Shown: positions 1 through 16,247, numbered from the stretch's first letter. The stretch is 64,000 nucleotides of DNA from Lepas anatifera (GCA_034440635.1 JAOTON010000958.1:1-64000); one strand, 5' to 3'. Numbers and translations: made by a program. The notes: a model not told the origin generated them from the sequence alone.

Positions 1-903
1 AGGCCAGGTCCTGACCGGCCTCCGCCAGCCGGGCCGCCTGTAACAGAGAGTGTCACCGCCGCAGCTGAGCGTCATCTCCACGTAGCTGTCGTAGTTGGCG
101 TCGGTGATGCACGTGCGCTCGATACGCCAGACGTAGCCCTGCTCGTGCTGCTGGCCGGGGCAGGTGGGAGCGCCGCTGCACCGTGCGAGAGTACGCGTAG
201 TCGCCTTCTGGGAAGCCATACACATAGTCTACTGTAGCAAGTGGTCCCGATACTTCACGTCGATGGTCATCATGGAGTGTTTATTGACGGAGGCGCTCCG
301 CGAAGTCCAGATCCCGGAGGACTGCGCGTAGGATGGCGCCGGCACGTTGTTGCCAGGTAGTCCCTCACCAGGGTGAAGGTGGTGGCCAGCGTCAGGACGT
401 TAGTGACACCCCACGGGTGGTAGTGCTCCGGCCCGATGAAGGCTACCGTGGAGGAGTTGGCGTCATTGGCCGCGATGGCCCCTCGGAATGGCGTACCCTT
501 GTCGAGAGATGTTGGTCAGCTCGTACTTGACGCAGGCGCCCTGCAGCACTGAGCCGCAGGCCAGTAGCGTCCTCGACTCCTGGTCGCTACCACCAAAACT
601 CTGTTGACGTTATCCGTGGGTTCTGTATCGGTGCCTCTCTCGCATCCTGCGGCCGGACACAGAGGACTGTCCTGCACGGGCCCGGTAACGACCTCAGCCT
701 CCCCCTCCCCAGTGTCCGTCGACAGCTGGTATATCCTGTTGACCGCGCCGATGTAGAGCTGTCCCGTCTCACTGTTCCGACGGAGGTGGGACCAATCCAC
801 TGGTCTCCCGCGACAACTCCAGCTGCTCGACCACCGGGTTCAAGTCTTTGCCCAGGACCAGCGCCACCAGAGAAGGCAGCAGAAGACACAAGAAGACCCG
901 CAT
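1..903 (-). CDS. Plexin N-terminus (signal peptide and part of sema domain), frame-broken, runs off the window
   Basis: Plexins are single-pass semaphorin receptors; the sema domain binds ligand outside the cell. The chosen start is the ATG at 903, followed by a typical signal peptide (MRVFLCLLLPSLVALVLG). After a frame change near 801 come the family blocks GQLYIGAVNRIYQLS, VTGPVQDSPLCP and TDNVNRVLVVATRSR. After a second change near 575 come LLACGSVLQGACVKYELTN, then AANDANSSTVAFIGPE (break near 479). Further pieces are SVNKHSMMTIDVKYRDH, VDYVYGFPEGDYAYS and GYVWRIERTCITDANYDSY, each in a new frame (breaks near 354, 230 and 160-195, with another near 40). The order matches a plexin sema domain, and the AANDAxxST..FIGPE block suggests the A class of arthropods (recalled, not searched). 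The breaks are single-base indels, so this is either a recent pseudogene or low-quality consensus; no intron explains them. Confidence 0.82.
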
Positions 904-3246
904 GCTTAGTGTGTGGCGCGGAGAGATGGAGATGCGCTTCAGCCGGTTGCGGCGGCATGCTCTGTAACAGAGTGGAATCCAGTCCGATGTGGCGCTCGGA
1001 TCAAAGGCGTAGTGCCATGCCTCACCGCCTGATGTAACTGGCGGACAGAATTGTATCAAGGTCCGGCGGGGATCAAATCGATGAATATTTAAAACTGCAC
1101 CCCCATGCAGCCACCAGCTACTAAAATATATCCAACCATGCGCCACAACCAACAGCGTTGCAGCCGCTTCCACGTGTGAGGACTGAATTAGGTCCACCGT
1201 GCGGCGTCATTTCTGATCAGCACCTATAGAACAGCATTGTCGGGGGCTTAAGAATGACTGACCCTTCACTTTTTGCCGGTAGCGACGCTTTTGCCTCTAT
1301 TGCGTAATACCCAATAATTTTACATCCATACATGCAATTATTATGGGCATGATACAGTTGCGTCGAGGCCTGGTTATTCCAAATTTCCCGTTATCGAGTT
1401 TGCAACTGTTGTGACAATAATGTTATTCAGGCCCGGATATTCAATGAATAAGTCATTGGATTTCCGCTCACAACTGGTAATTCTCAGCATGCTTGCACGA
1501 CCATTACACCAATCAGATGTTTTTTCCCATTTGCAATTGGCCTCGATTCATAAAAAAGTGGGTCAAAATATCGAAATTTTTCTTAGGCCTTGCGAAAAAC
1601 ATTTAGTGCGTAGAATTTAGAAACAAAGCATTTTACTGTCCTTATTCTTGCCTTCTGTTTTATAAATAGCCAACGTTGATGTGTGTTCCCATCTGGTGTT
1701 TAGACAGGATATGAAATAAGAATGCCAACTGATACTGGGGCTTGGTTGCATGAGCCGGGCAGACTTATGAAACACCGCCGCCCACCCATGATGACCCCAG
1801 CATAATGATCTTTTCCTGCCAGCCTTCCGGACGTTTTGCCTGCTCTTTAGTGGGAGCTCTCTGCCTGCCTGTCTCGTGTGGCACTCACTGGATGCCATCG
1901 GCGTGTCCGGTCGGGGGTCCATTAGCTGCCCCCAGGCGGGGCCACGCGGGGGCGACACACGTCGGCGGCTCACACGTCCACAGAGGACGCCCGGCCACCT
2001 GTGCCGTGCACGGGCACACAACGCACATCGCGCCGGGGCAGTTTATGTTGCCGTGCCGTTTGGCCTTTGGCTGTGAAAATGACTAATAGCTTTTCGTTTT
2101 TCACCTGCGTAATCTGCAAAAGGTGAAAACGGTATTTTCAGGAGGTAGAGAAAATTGGTCGATTGGTCAAAGACTGGCATCGAGCAGGCCTGCATGGTAT
2201 GTGCAACAGCATCGGCCCGAGATTTCTCGAACACCCCGTGCACGTCAGCAACAGCGGGCCTAATCAAAGCATCCGCCCACAGAAAAACATCGCCTCAGCA
2301 CAGGACAGTAAGACAGCAACACATCGCCTCAGCAATGGTTCGCGCATCTAGCTCAGTATCACGCTTTGAAAGTCATCTCATTTCCTACTAGGACAAAAAA
2401 CGCAAAACAGATGGTCATTTTTTTGGTAGCAGCAGCCACTTACGCAGAAACATCCAAGAATGGAACTACACAACTTCCCTTGATTGCTACAGCATTACCA
2501 GCGCAATCATCGATGCAATCACCTCCAATACGATCATCACTGAATGCGGGTCGTTTTTTTCTAACATTTTATTGGTGTCAAGGGTAGGAAAAAGGCACCA
2601 TCAAGGCTCGATGGGGCACATTTAAGCAGCCGAAAAGGACACTCTTGTTTCCTCTGTCGGACAATTTTAAGCTAGTTTCCCTTTCTAGCAGGGCGTGCCG
2701 AGACTTTTCAGATTTTATATTACAGTGTAAACGTAAGAGAACTGGTGTTTTTGGATGGGGGAAGGGGGATTAACGCCTGGCTGCCTTTTAATGGGATGTC
2801 GGACCATAATTGTTGAGGGTCCTTCGGACACCATGACACGTTTTCACGCCAATGCTGGAAGCTCTCACCGTTCTTCTTTGACACCCGTCATGAATTGGCC
2901 CGAGTTTGTGTCTTTGACCTTTCAGTACCACCTTTAACAGCCTCGATTCTCTAATGACCTTCGCTGACCTTTCTTGAGCTTGCGTCACCTCTACAGTATC
3001 TCAACTACGAACGATTAGCGTTTTTAGCAATCAGATTTCGGGGGCGAAAATATGTCAAATGTTTTTAGTGCTGAATTATATTGGCGCGTCCAAAACTACA
3101 CTCTAGGCTGTGCTTCATCGTGTCAAAAATCATGTAATTTTTCGTTGAAAATCAGGCAAAACTGGGTTTGGAGGGCAGATGAAAACCCTCTGGATTCACG
3201 AGTATCTCATCACATGGGGTTTCCTATTCACTACATTGTTTCCCTG
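904..3246. other. Non-coding stretch upstream of the plexin start
   Basis: No gene is recognised. The only structured piece is at about 1266-1294, where CACTTTTTGCCGGTAGCGACGC closely resembles the right end of the hAT-type MITE at 29355-29589; it looks like a solitary relic end. Short open frames here show no domain. Confidence 0.5.
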
Positions 3247-3360
3247 CTGGGGCCTGGTCCTTGTAACCTTGCAGGAGCCTGGTCCTTGCTATCCTTGCAG
3301 GAGCCTGGTCCTTGTAACCTTGCAGGAGTCTGGTCCTTGTAACCTTGTAGGAGCCTGGTC
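3247..3360. repeat. Short tandem repeat, about 25-bp unit, split by a MITE
   Basis: About five degenerate units of GGAGCCTGGTCCTTGTAACC are visible. The array resumes for a few bases at 3617-3630 after the inserted element at 3361-3616, which shows that the insertion came after the array. Protein-like ORFs across it are by-products of the repeat. Confidence 0.85.
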
Positions 3361-3616
3361 CATAGGCGGATCCAGGATTGAGGATCGGGGGGCACCTTTC
3401 CGGGGGGGTTCCATCTGGACCATGGGCCGCCACTTTTGACCGGCAAAGCCTATCATGTGGGCGCAAAATCCTATCGGTGGGCGCCGATTTTCGCATCCTG
3501 CAGGGAGTGGGGATAGGAAGCGGCCTTTCAGGGGGCGCCGTGACCATTTCAGGGGCGCCGAGGGTCGATCGGGGAGCACCTTCCCCTTTGCCCCCCTTCC
3601 CCTGGACCCGCGTATG
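3361..3616. mobile_element. hAT-type MITE with 8-bp target duplication
   Basis: The ends are CATAGGCGGATCCAGG on the left and, in reverse complement, CATACGCGGGTCCAGG on the right. The 8-bp sequence GCCTGGTC is present directly on both sides (3353-3360 and 3617-3624). It comes from the tandem repeat that was the target. The 256-bp size, absence of coding capacity and 8-bp duplication fit a non-autonomous hAT-superfamily element. Confidence 0.85.
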
Positions 3617-3624
3617 GCCTGGTC

Positions 3625-6600
3625 CTTGGAAGTGAACAACAATTATGCGTTGGCCTGGCTAAAAATATCACATTAATCGACATCGGTCTGCCCTGTGAGG
3701 TTTTTAGAGGATCCAGCAGCTGGTTAGCATCAAGGGGAGGAGGACGGAGCTTTTAGTTTTATGACGAGGTAATGTATTTTGCATCGGACAAGACAGGCAT
3801 GGTGTAATCGAATTCAGCATCACCTGCTCATAAATGCACATTGAAACTGATGAAGTTATGGACGAACACGAACAAGACACAATATTCCACAATGGAGTTG
3901 TTTACAAGAGCATCGAGTCAGAAATATTCAGCGAAAGTTCATTCAATGCAAAATATATTTCCGCCCGAGACTGGCGATGGGAGCATAATACGAACAATAA
4001 CAGCACTCGAGGGCGTTTCAAGAGGCAGCGAGTGGATGTCTAGCTGGCGGCAGGAATAAATGCAGCCTCGAACCAAGCTCAGACGGCTGCGGCAATCAAT
4101 CAGGTCGGCGTCTGCTGCCGGTGGAACACAGGACACAGATACCGCGATAGCGCCAACAATGCAAGAGCAGAACCGCGAGGAAACCATAGATATGATGACC
4201 CAACGCCAATCTGACAGAATCGGAGACCGACAGATTAGGTCATTGACCATTCATATGTCCGGTAGCGCAGAGAACTTAACAAAGCTGCGATTAATCTTGA
4301 CGGGGATGACAGCGCAGCTTCTGCGGTGTGACGTGACAGCAATGCCGGACTGTAATAGGTTAACTCAATATCAGGAAATCGACAGTGACCAGAACTGAAT
4401 GTCGTCCGTCGGGGCATGCTACCAAAACAATTAGCTGGCGCCGCAAACGCCGCCGCTTTAAATTCACGTCGCCGCCCCATTAGAACGCTGATGAATTCAT
4501 TTCCGTCGCAGCAGATTACAGCGACGCAGGCATAATTTAGCCGCCGGCAGAGCCGCACGCGTGCTGCAGCGACAACAGATGAGTTCATGAGGTACGTTAT
4601 TTCATTTCGATAGGGAGCTGGTCATGTCGTTGGCTGACATGACCTGCAGTTGCAATATAAAGCTTTCCCATACACGGTAAGTGGCCTGAGTCGTGAAATT
4701 GGCCCAAATCTGGCATATTTTCCTAGTTGTATGTCCACAGCTGGCCAAATAGGCTCAGTTTCAGATGGTGGCTCGGTCTGTTTGTCGAAAGCTTCTCAAG
4801 ACCTAGTTAGCTGATCACAATTTCAAGCGTGGTACAAAATGGTATGCGTTTTTGTCATTTCAGACGTAACTGATATTTACTGGGCTGTTTCAGTCTCTGG
4901 TGATAAGTTCACTCATAAGATCATTGGGTGATTATTGAAAAGGGCGATTTGGCGGTTCATTCACCCAAAGACTGAGGGAGTGATAAAGTGAATCCACCTT
5001 TCTCACGTCGCGGCAGAATACAAATTAATCCTTTGGTACAATTTTTGTACAGGTTTTTACCAAAAACGTTTTTGTTTCTTTCCCAATGAGAAACAGAAGT
5101 AACAGAAAAATAATTCCAAACTTTCGGACCGATGTCAGACAGATAAAATTTAGAATTAAAACTAAAAAAAACACTAGGTACTGCTCCATGCTAGGTCAAA
5201 TTCTGGCTTTAGGGCGCCCCATATGCTAGGGCTACAAAGTGCTGGGTCGAATCGGGGAGGTCAGTAAAACGACTTCAGAGGTTAGACTTTACACTTGAGG
5301 GTGGTGGAGGTAAATGGTCACGTCCCTTGGCTTGGCGGGATATCAGATGTCATAACTTTTAAGAATAGGTCTTATAAAAATAAGCATTGTTTTGCATTGC
5401 AAGCATTGTTGGATATGCTATTGAAGAAGACCTGCCGGCTGGCCAGACTAAGCTCGAACGTCAGTTCTCAAAATAGCACTGTTTCCGGTCGGGAGAAAGC
5501 TAGTTTGCCGGGAGGTCGACCCGGTCCAGAGGTCAGAAAATGTATCAACTTACCAGCCGTGTTCGATACTGATTCACCAGAGTGAACGAATCAAACTTAC
5601 CATTGGGCATCGCTTCGCTAGTTTTGATGGGTAAGAGAAAATTGTAATGGAAAACATATAAATAATGCACCTCGTGCTTTTTTCTCGTGCTTGTTAGCAA
5701 GTTTCTACCTAGTCAGCTTCCCACAAACTCCCTTTTAAGTAATTTGTATTTTGTAGGCACATTGGGTAAACTTTGACCGACACTGGAGACAATTGGCGAC
5801 TTTCCTGGTCTCTGCTGCCCTCCTAAATCCAATGGCGTTCCAGTTTAAGACAGCATGACAGTCTATTTTAGCCGTCCAGCGTTCAGCCACACTCCCAATA
5901 TTAGTTTGCAGGAGATTTGTCATTCGGACAGAAGGAACAAAGGCTAAAAATCGCCCAACAATGAGAATCGCCCAACAAACACACATCTGAGCCGATATCA
6001 GACGGCTGGATATAACGCATCAGGTTTCTATCAGGACACCCATTTTGCATCGGAAATCTAGGTTTCAACTCGGTAACAATTTTGATACATCACTCACTTT
6101 TGATGGGCATCTTGTAAAGGTCTTAATACAATATGATATGAGCGTTTTCGTGTAGTTTGCCCCAGTTCTCCAAAATATGTCGCCGGCGTTAGTGGTTATA
6201 GACGCCAGCACGTGCCTGGTCCATTCCCGGCTGGAATGAATGGACGTCGGCTGAGACGACGCGATAGCCGGCCATCAGTGCATCAAACTGTCACAAAGTT
6301 TGACGACGTCGTCGATCTCAACCACCGGATATAGACCCTCCAACTACATAGGTTTACGGCACAACGTTTCCGTAAGCCGTAGCAGCCTGAAAGGCGACGG
6401 ATATCCGTTTGGGCTATCCACCGAATGCAGGTAAAATAATTTAATGGACTATCCATAGTCGGCCGCAACTGCATATATTCTTACCCTACGGTGGCGGGTC
6501 TAAACGAATCAAATACGGTCATGCTTTATTCCAACCCTGCGGAAATCCACCACCGCACATGCCCGTTTACTGTTCACGCTTAGGCCAGTCTGAGGCAGCA

Positions 6601-6794
6601 CCATATCAAGTGGTTACGAGGGGGTCAGAGGGGGGGGCACAAACGGTCAATATCGTGAAATCAGTTATTTAACAAATATTGAAGATAAGTATTCGCAAGA
6701 TTTAGTTGCACCGTGAGTTATCATCTATTGGGACGTCCTCAGGAGCTATGTAGGTGCGATAATGATGATGATGATATGAAGATGTAGTTAATAT
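3625..6794. other. Intergenic, no gene recognised
   Basis: Unique-looking sequence with only short open frames (the longest is about 112 codons at 4060-4398) and no domain, splice pattern or repeat that I can support. Confidence 0.4.
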
Positions 6795-7120
6795 TAATCC
6801 TAAGCGTGCCAGTTTTTATATTTATCTGTAATACAAAAGGGGAAGAAATTGAGCAACAAAAATTGCTGGCAAAAGCTTCAACAGGTCTGGTAGGACATTT
6901 TTGAATTGCATTACACGTCTAAAAAAACTCACAACGCCAGTTCCGACTCACTCAGGTGCTTCACTCGAGCGCTGTGTGCGTGTGTGTGTTTTTTTAACGT
7001 GTAATGGAATTCAAAAATGTCCTACCAGACCTGTTGAAGTTTTTGCCAGCGAAATACTGTGTCAATTTTTGGTCTTTATGTATCACAAATAAATATAAAA
7101 AACTGGTATGCTAAGGATCA
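6795..7120. mobile_element. Hairpin MITE-like inverted repeat
   Basis: The left arm (about 6795-6938) and right arm (about 6980-7120) are reverse complements over about 140 bp. Shared blocks include GTGCCAGTTTTTATATTTAT near the outer end and TTCAACAGGTCTGGTAGGAC in the middle. The loop is short (about 40 bp) and contains a GTGTGTGTG tract. It has no coding capacity. The outer ends are diverged and no target duplication is clear, so the superfamily is unknown. Confidence 0.75.
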
Positions 7121-7682
7121 ATCTTTTTCACATATAGCCAAAGAAGTTGACGTGCCCTAAAACACCAAACAAGATCAATCTTTACTGCATCTTGCTATCA
7201 ATAATGCTGCCACAAGCGATCCAAATAATCAAAATGATGATGGTGTGATTTTGTCTTTTCTGGAGGTTAGGAGCATGGTGTTCGTCATAATATTATGGAA
7301 ATACCTGTTCGATATATTCCTTATCACTTCTCCCCTTCATCTATAACCCTTCTTCGCCCCTCCAGTAACCAACCAGCTGCCTTTGCTGCTGCTGGATCGT
7401 CCGAGAGGAGAAAATGCTCAGCGAGCCGCCGCCGAACCTCCCGTGATTGCCGGATCAACGGCGCCTTTCATCGGAGCGACAGAGACCGATGCTGTAGCCG
7501 ATTCGCCGCCATGCGACAAAGACCGACGCTGCTGCAAAAAGGCGCGGGCATATATCGATGGTGGGTACGGGGAAACGCGGCGGGGCCGCGAACGACACAA
7601 GCTGAAGGTAAATATCAACGGCGTAGGTAATTCTCGCATCTCGGGCTGTGTCCGCCGTAAGTTTGTGTGGGCTTACTGCTGG
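7121..7682. other. Intergenic, no gene recognised
   Basis: A GC-richer patch lies at 7410-7600, with overlapping open frames in several phases. None has a recognisable domain. Confidence 0.35.
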
Positions 7683-7745
7683 TGAGGAGATTCGAACCCT
7701 GACAACCTGCTGTTGCAGTGGTTAGTATTACACTAGATCGTTGCA
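7683..7745 (-). repeat. Possible tRNA-derived SINE head
   Basis: On the minus strand a B-box-like GGGTTCGAATC is followed by CTCC, and an A-box-like TCTAGTGTAATAC lies about 35 bases before it. The same TAGTGT block occurs in the candidate at 54045-54095. The A box is poor, so this may be a SINE relic or chance. Confidence 0.35.
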
Positions 7746-7783
7746 GGAAAATGTCTAGCAAATATGAAACTGAAAAACCGTAG

Positions 7784-11632
<3,849 letters not shown>

Positions 11633-11636
11633 ATAC

Positions 11637-12403
11637 GCGAAAAAAATTATTGGCTAGATCAAGGTCACAAAAAATTGTTTCAGAAGTCCTATTCTCATTT
11701 TTGCGAATTCGGCCTGCAAATGCCTTAAAATTGTTCTCAAAGTCAACATTTCTAGACGACTTTACCGGTATACCTCATATAGGTGTATATGACGTGCACA
11801 CGGCTAAGGCTATCAATTTCTCTAAGAATTAGGTCATATTTATCCTAAACAGTGATGTAGAACTTTGGACTACTACAGAAAAAATTACTTTAGAAAAACA
11901 ACATTCCAAAACTCTTTTGAAAGAGAAATATAGGGCTTAAAAGAAATCACAATTAACCAATCAGAAGCCTAAGAATTCTCATGCCGGGGTCACGTGACCT
12001 ATCTGACGCAAAAGTTTTGTCATCCTGGGGCTGAAGCAGAAAATGACTCAAGACCCGAGGTACGAAACCGCTGAAGACTTGAGTAATTATGTTTTTTTCC
12101 GTTTCTAGGGCAAACTAATTCATCTTGTAGTTTTTAAAAGCTTTTTAAAATTAACTCAAATACAAATACAGGAGAACAGACATTTGTATTACAAAAAAAC
12201 GTTGCTTTTCAACTTTAAATAGTTTTCGAAAAGTAAGTGATGGGTGAAGGTTTCAGCATTTTATAGGAACTGTTAACCTATTTCGATAATAAGTGAGTGG
12301 CCTCCCAAAATTTTGCCGAAGATACAAAAATAATTGATAGTTTCGTAATCAGGATTTTTCAAATAGCAAGAAACCACAATGATAATTTTTCGCGTATCTC
12401 CCT
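11637..12403. mobile_element. TTAA-flanked element, AGGGAGATACGCG ends (copy 1, complete)
   Basis: The 767-bp element is bounded by TTAA at 11633-11636 and 12404-12407. Its terminal inverted repeats read AGGGAGATACGCGAAAAA on the left and the reverse complement (with one or two changes) on the right. TTAA duplication is the hallmark of piggyBac-type insertion. It has no coding capacity. A second copy starts at 17218 and shares the interior, including the TTATTGGCTAGATCA block. Confidence 0.85.
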
Positions 12404-12407
12404 TTAA

Positions 12408-13756
12408 ACCGAAAATATTTCATCGGACGAGCACACCCGTCGGCTTCGTCAGCATCGGAGGCGATTTCATTTCAGAAAACAGCCGCCAGAGTTGCGGGGG
12501 ATTGAATCGAATCCAGACCCTCTCGAAAAACAAAACTCGGAAATAAACAGCCGGCAGACGCTTCATATGAACACAAGCTGTCACAACACCCCAAGAAAAA
12601 TTGTCGCAAGACCCACAACAGCGTGCTTTCCGGCGCCGAATGGCTCGGCTGTGCCGCAATTCCTCCGCGGGGCTGCTGGCACCCGCGAAAATAGCTCCTG
12701 CGGCGAGGATGACCGGGGCCAAGTGGGTTTACCTATAAAAAAGACGCGCATTGACATAAATCAGCGATACTGTAAATAGTTATAACGACGGATTGCTCTG
12801 AGCTCTTGGTTATTTAGCTGTTTATTTCAGCACTAACCAGCTTTGATAAATAAGCATATGAAATGTACAAGCAAAAGCTCTGCTGCCTGAAGTCCGCCTC
12901 CCACTTGACCGTTCTACCAGCCACGCCTCTCACCTCGCCATTTGACGGGACAACCCGCTAGGAGGACGGGCGGTTCCCGCGACTCCGACGGTCCCGCAGC
13001 GCCAAATTGGTACCGCGCCGCGCCAGACGATGGCCTTTTAATTCGGCTCAAAGCGCGCCGCCCGGCCGGCGGCGTCGGCACCCGTTTAAACGGCAGAACT
13101 GTGCTCATTGGCGTCTGCAGGCTGCGGTGGATGCACGAATGATGTGCTGCTGATGTGAAGTTGATGCGCGCTTGAGAACGCCCCAAGGTGCCGGCTGGGT
13201 AGGTGGCGCCGCCCAGACGTGCAGCAGGGACGGCCGCCACACCGCCAGCAGCGGCAGCGGCGGTGCCGCCGAGCTAGGACATGCACCCACACCCCGGGAG
13301 ACGTGCCTCTGTGTGGGTACCTCCGTGTGGGTTGTGTGGGTTGTGTGTGATTGTTGGGTGTTCTACATTCAGTGACTGAGTTGCTACAAGCGGGTCCGGT
13401 CTCTTTGACATAAGAATGGGCTACATGAGACGTGGAGGAGGAGGGAGGAGGAACGGGAGCTACTCCTGCCGAGAATGTAAGAATGGTATGACCTCCAATC
13501 TGCCACAGGAGGACAGTCAGCCCAGAGAAGGAGACAGTAAGAGAGATCACTATGGTCCAGACGGGGGGCGATTGAAAAGGCTAGCTCCCACCTCACACCA
13601 TCATCATGAAATACTCAGTCTTCTTTGAACTTCAAGCGACAAATGAAAATGGGAGAGTTGGGCTATAACGCTACACCGGCTGCTGGGTTTATACGACGTA
13701 TCCTACTCTCACCCTGTTGGTATGGATTTCGGGGGATAATATCAATTTATCCAGAG
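12408..13756. other. Intergenic, GC/CpG-rich patch, no gene recognised
   Basis: 12930-13310 is clearly GC- and CpG-rich, unlike its surroundings. 13310-13368 is a G/T-rich tract with repeated GTGTGGG groups that could form a G-quadruplex. No conserved exon is visible; the patch could be an unannotated promoter or first exon. Confidence 0.35.
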
Positions 13757-13829
13757 ACTCTGCCGGGACAAGAACCCGGGACTTGCGGCTCAGAGGGCAC
13801 GTGCTCTATCACTGAGCTACGCACTCCCT
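13757..13829 (-). repeat. tRNA-derived SINE head
   Basis: The minus strand reads as a tRNA-like module: GGGAGTGCG, then an A box TAGCTCAGTGATAGAGC (13803-13819), then about 25 bases, then a B box GGGTTCTTGTCCC (13765-13777). D-arm and T-arm pairing is plausible. The anticodon arm does not fold well, and non-tRNA sequence continues to about 13690, as expected for a SINE rather than a tRNA gene. Confidence 0.6.
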
Positions 13830-16247
13830 TCCCCCGAAATGGGGAAGCCAGAACTGAAAGCAACTGCCCTCACTCCCAAGCGCTGTGACCAGTCAAAGTT
13901 TCCTAAGGGCAATGGGGCACTGCGTTATCCAGCAACCCCAGTGCTAAAATGGGGAGCGGGGTCACTTGCAAGATAAGCTTATAGCTCTTCACGGGAATAG
14001 CAGACCTCATGAAGCCAGCCAAACAGAGGCCCCTCGGAGAGCTAGAACCCCTAATCCAGACCCTGATCTAGAGGCACTTAAGCCCATGAGACAAAGTGGG
14101 TAAACTGGAAGGAACAAAGCCACTAATGAGCAGGCAAATCGGGTACCTTGTGTCAGTTGACACTTCCTGTGCAACAATCTTGATTCTGCTGAAAAGAGTT
14201 TGGCCTGCGCCATGGAATTAAGCTCAAAAGCATACAACCCCAAACCAACAACACGGACATCGGCCATATACACTACCGAACTCAGACAGAAGATGATATC
14301 CTGACTGCAACACTTCAACGCTGTGCACTCGCTGCCCCTCACAGGTGATCAACTGGTGGTCCGCAAGATTCCCCGTAATAGAGGTGAACAGTGTCCTGAA
14401 ATTGGGAATTTTGCGTGGAAACCCACACCCAGACTTGATCAATTTTGACATCCTAAAGTTTGAATTTTGACATCCTAACCAAAATCATCAGAATCATCGG
14501 CTTGAGGCAACATCAGCTTGCAAGGTGGTGAACTTAATAACAGCTTTTTAGTGTGCCCTTATTTGCATCTCCTACTGGTTTTTAGCCTTGTGTTAACATG
14601 TACTGGCATGGTCTTTTGTTGCTTGTTGCTGTTGTCACGAATACATGTATGGATCTAAATGAATAAAAATGCGGCATTATCAGTTTCCTTGTTTCAGAAG
14701 TTGAGGAATGGAAGCAGGGCCAGACCAGCAACTGAAGTCAACATACCATTTGATAAAGATGCTCCAACACAAGCTTTGTGAACCGATTGCCTTCATATGG
14801 AATGGAGCATTCTTTAAACAGTCCCGCCAGGACTGATTCCAGGTCAAAATAGAGCACAGCATTCATCTTTGGAGAGAAGGAAGTTTGAATACTGAAAGAT
14901 TCTAGCACAAACATTTTACAATGAATGCTCAAAAAGACAAAACCCTGTAAAAGAGAACATTCCTAACAATTGCTTCTTCACAAGCACACTGAGACCTCAC
15001 CGAATGTGAAAGATAATGCCTGACAGACAGCATGTCTAAACCGGAGATGCAATAAGCTGAATCAACCATATAATAAAAATAAAGTCAGCCATCGACCCCT
15101 CACGTCTCTTAGCGTACTAATAAGGTAAGACTACTAATAATATACCCCAATTTATAAACCACACTCTTTTCCCTCTCTCTCCTCTTTCAACAACAAAAGC
15201 CCCCATGCCTCACACTCTTGAGATGTACGCTTTCGTCTTAAACATATAGCTGAATTCAAAATAATCGCGATGACTAGCGGCAGCGCTGACTCGCGGTACC
15301 ATTGGACAATTGAAGTTCAGGGACAAATTAAAACCTGAAATATTACTCGTAATTTTGCTAGCCGAAACTGATGGTCAAAACTGCCTGAGGCTAAAGCTGG
15401 TATGAGACATCATGACATTCACATTGCTCGAAACCCAAGCAATCGTCACCGCACCATTCTTGGAGGCTACTACTAATCAAGGGCCAAGGCCTTGAAATGT
15501 AGTGCTACTGACGTAATATATAGTTTGATGACGTCAGCTCCTTACGACTGAATTTTGACATCCTTAGAAATCGCGCGGGTCAGGATGAATTATAACATTT
15601 ATTTTTGAAGTTTCTGTGCAAAAGACTTTTATATTTGGAAAAATATTTTTAGCCATATTTTGGGTCATGTCACTCGGAATTTTGAGTGGAACAATGCAAG
15701 CATGGCTAAATAATTTCGACATCCTTGATTTTAAAAAGAAATACTGTAGTTTTACGATGTTTTTGTGGTACAACATATATAAAATTAAAAATTCTGCTGT
15801 CTTGGTTTGATAAAACGATCCCAATATTGGATATTTGTTCAACAGTGTTTAAAGCAATAATACCTGAAGAGGGAAGCTTCACGGATCATGAAAATTGCAC
15901 CTCTATGTATTTTTCGGAATATCTCCAAAGGTAGCAGAAATATTTAGATGAATTTCAGGATGCTTTTAGAAAAATAAGGAAAGATTAGGTTAAAATTAGT
16001 CTTTCCTTTACAAACGCCGAATCTCTGCGTGATTTAAAGGTGGAGAATTTCGACATCCTTTTCACGCTCAGAGGCCTGCCTGATTAGTTTACTTTCATTA
16101 GAAAAACCGTACTTGTCAACCGGTGTCGACAGGCTGGCTTGAATTTGACGCGAGATGTCTTTCTTAGCATTGTGAAAATTATTTTGCCGCAGTTAAAATT
16201 AGTGTTTGTGTACGTTTCTGGATTGCATGCAGGGTGTCGAAGCTCAT
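13830..16247. other. Intergenic AT-rich stretch with a recurrent AATTTTGACATCC motif
   Basis: No gene is recognised. The motif AATTTTGACATCCT or a one-base variant occurs at about 14441, 14462, 15552, 15714 and 16047 (and once more at 27002). It may mark fragments of one dispersed repeat. Confidence 0.4.

Noticed and set aside
13757..13829. Functional tRNA gene on the minus strand
   Set aside because: The A and B boxes are good but the anticodon arm does not pair properly and the sequence runs on as in a SINE.
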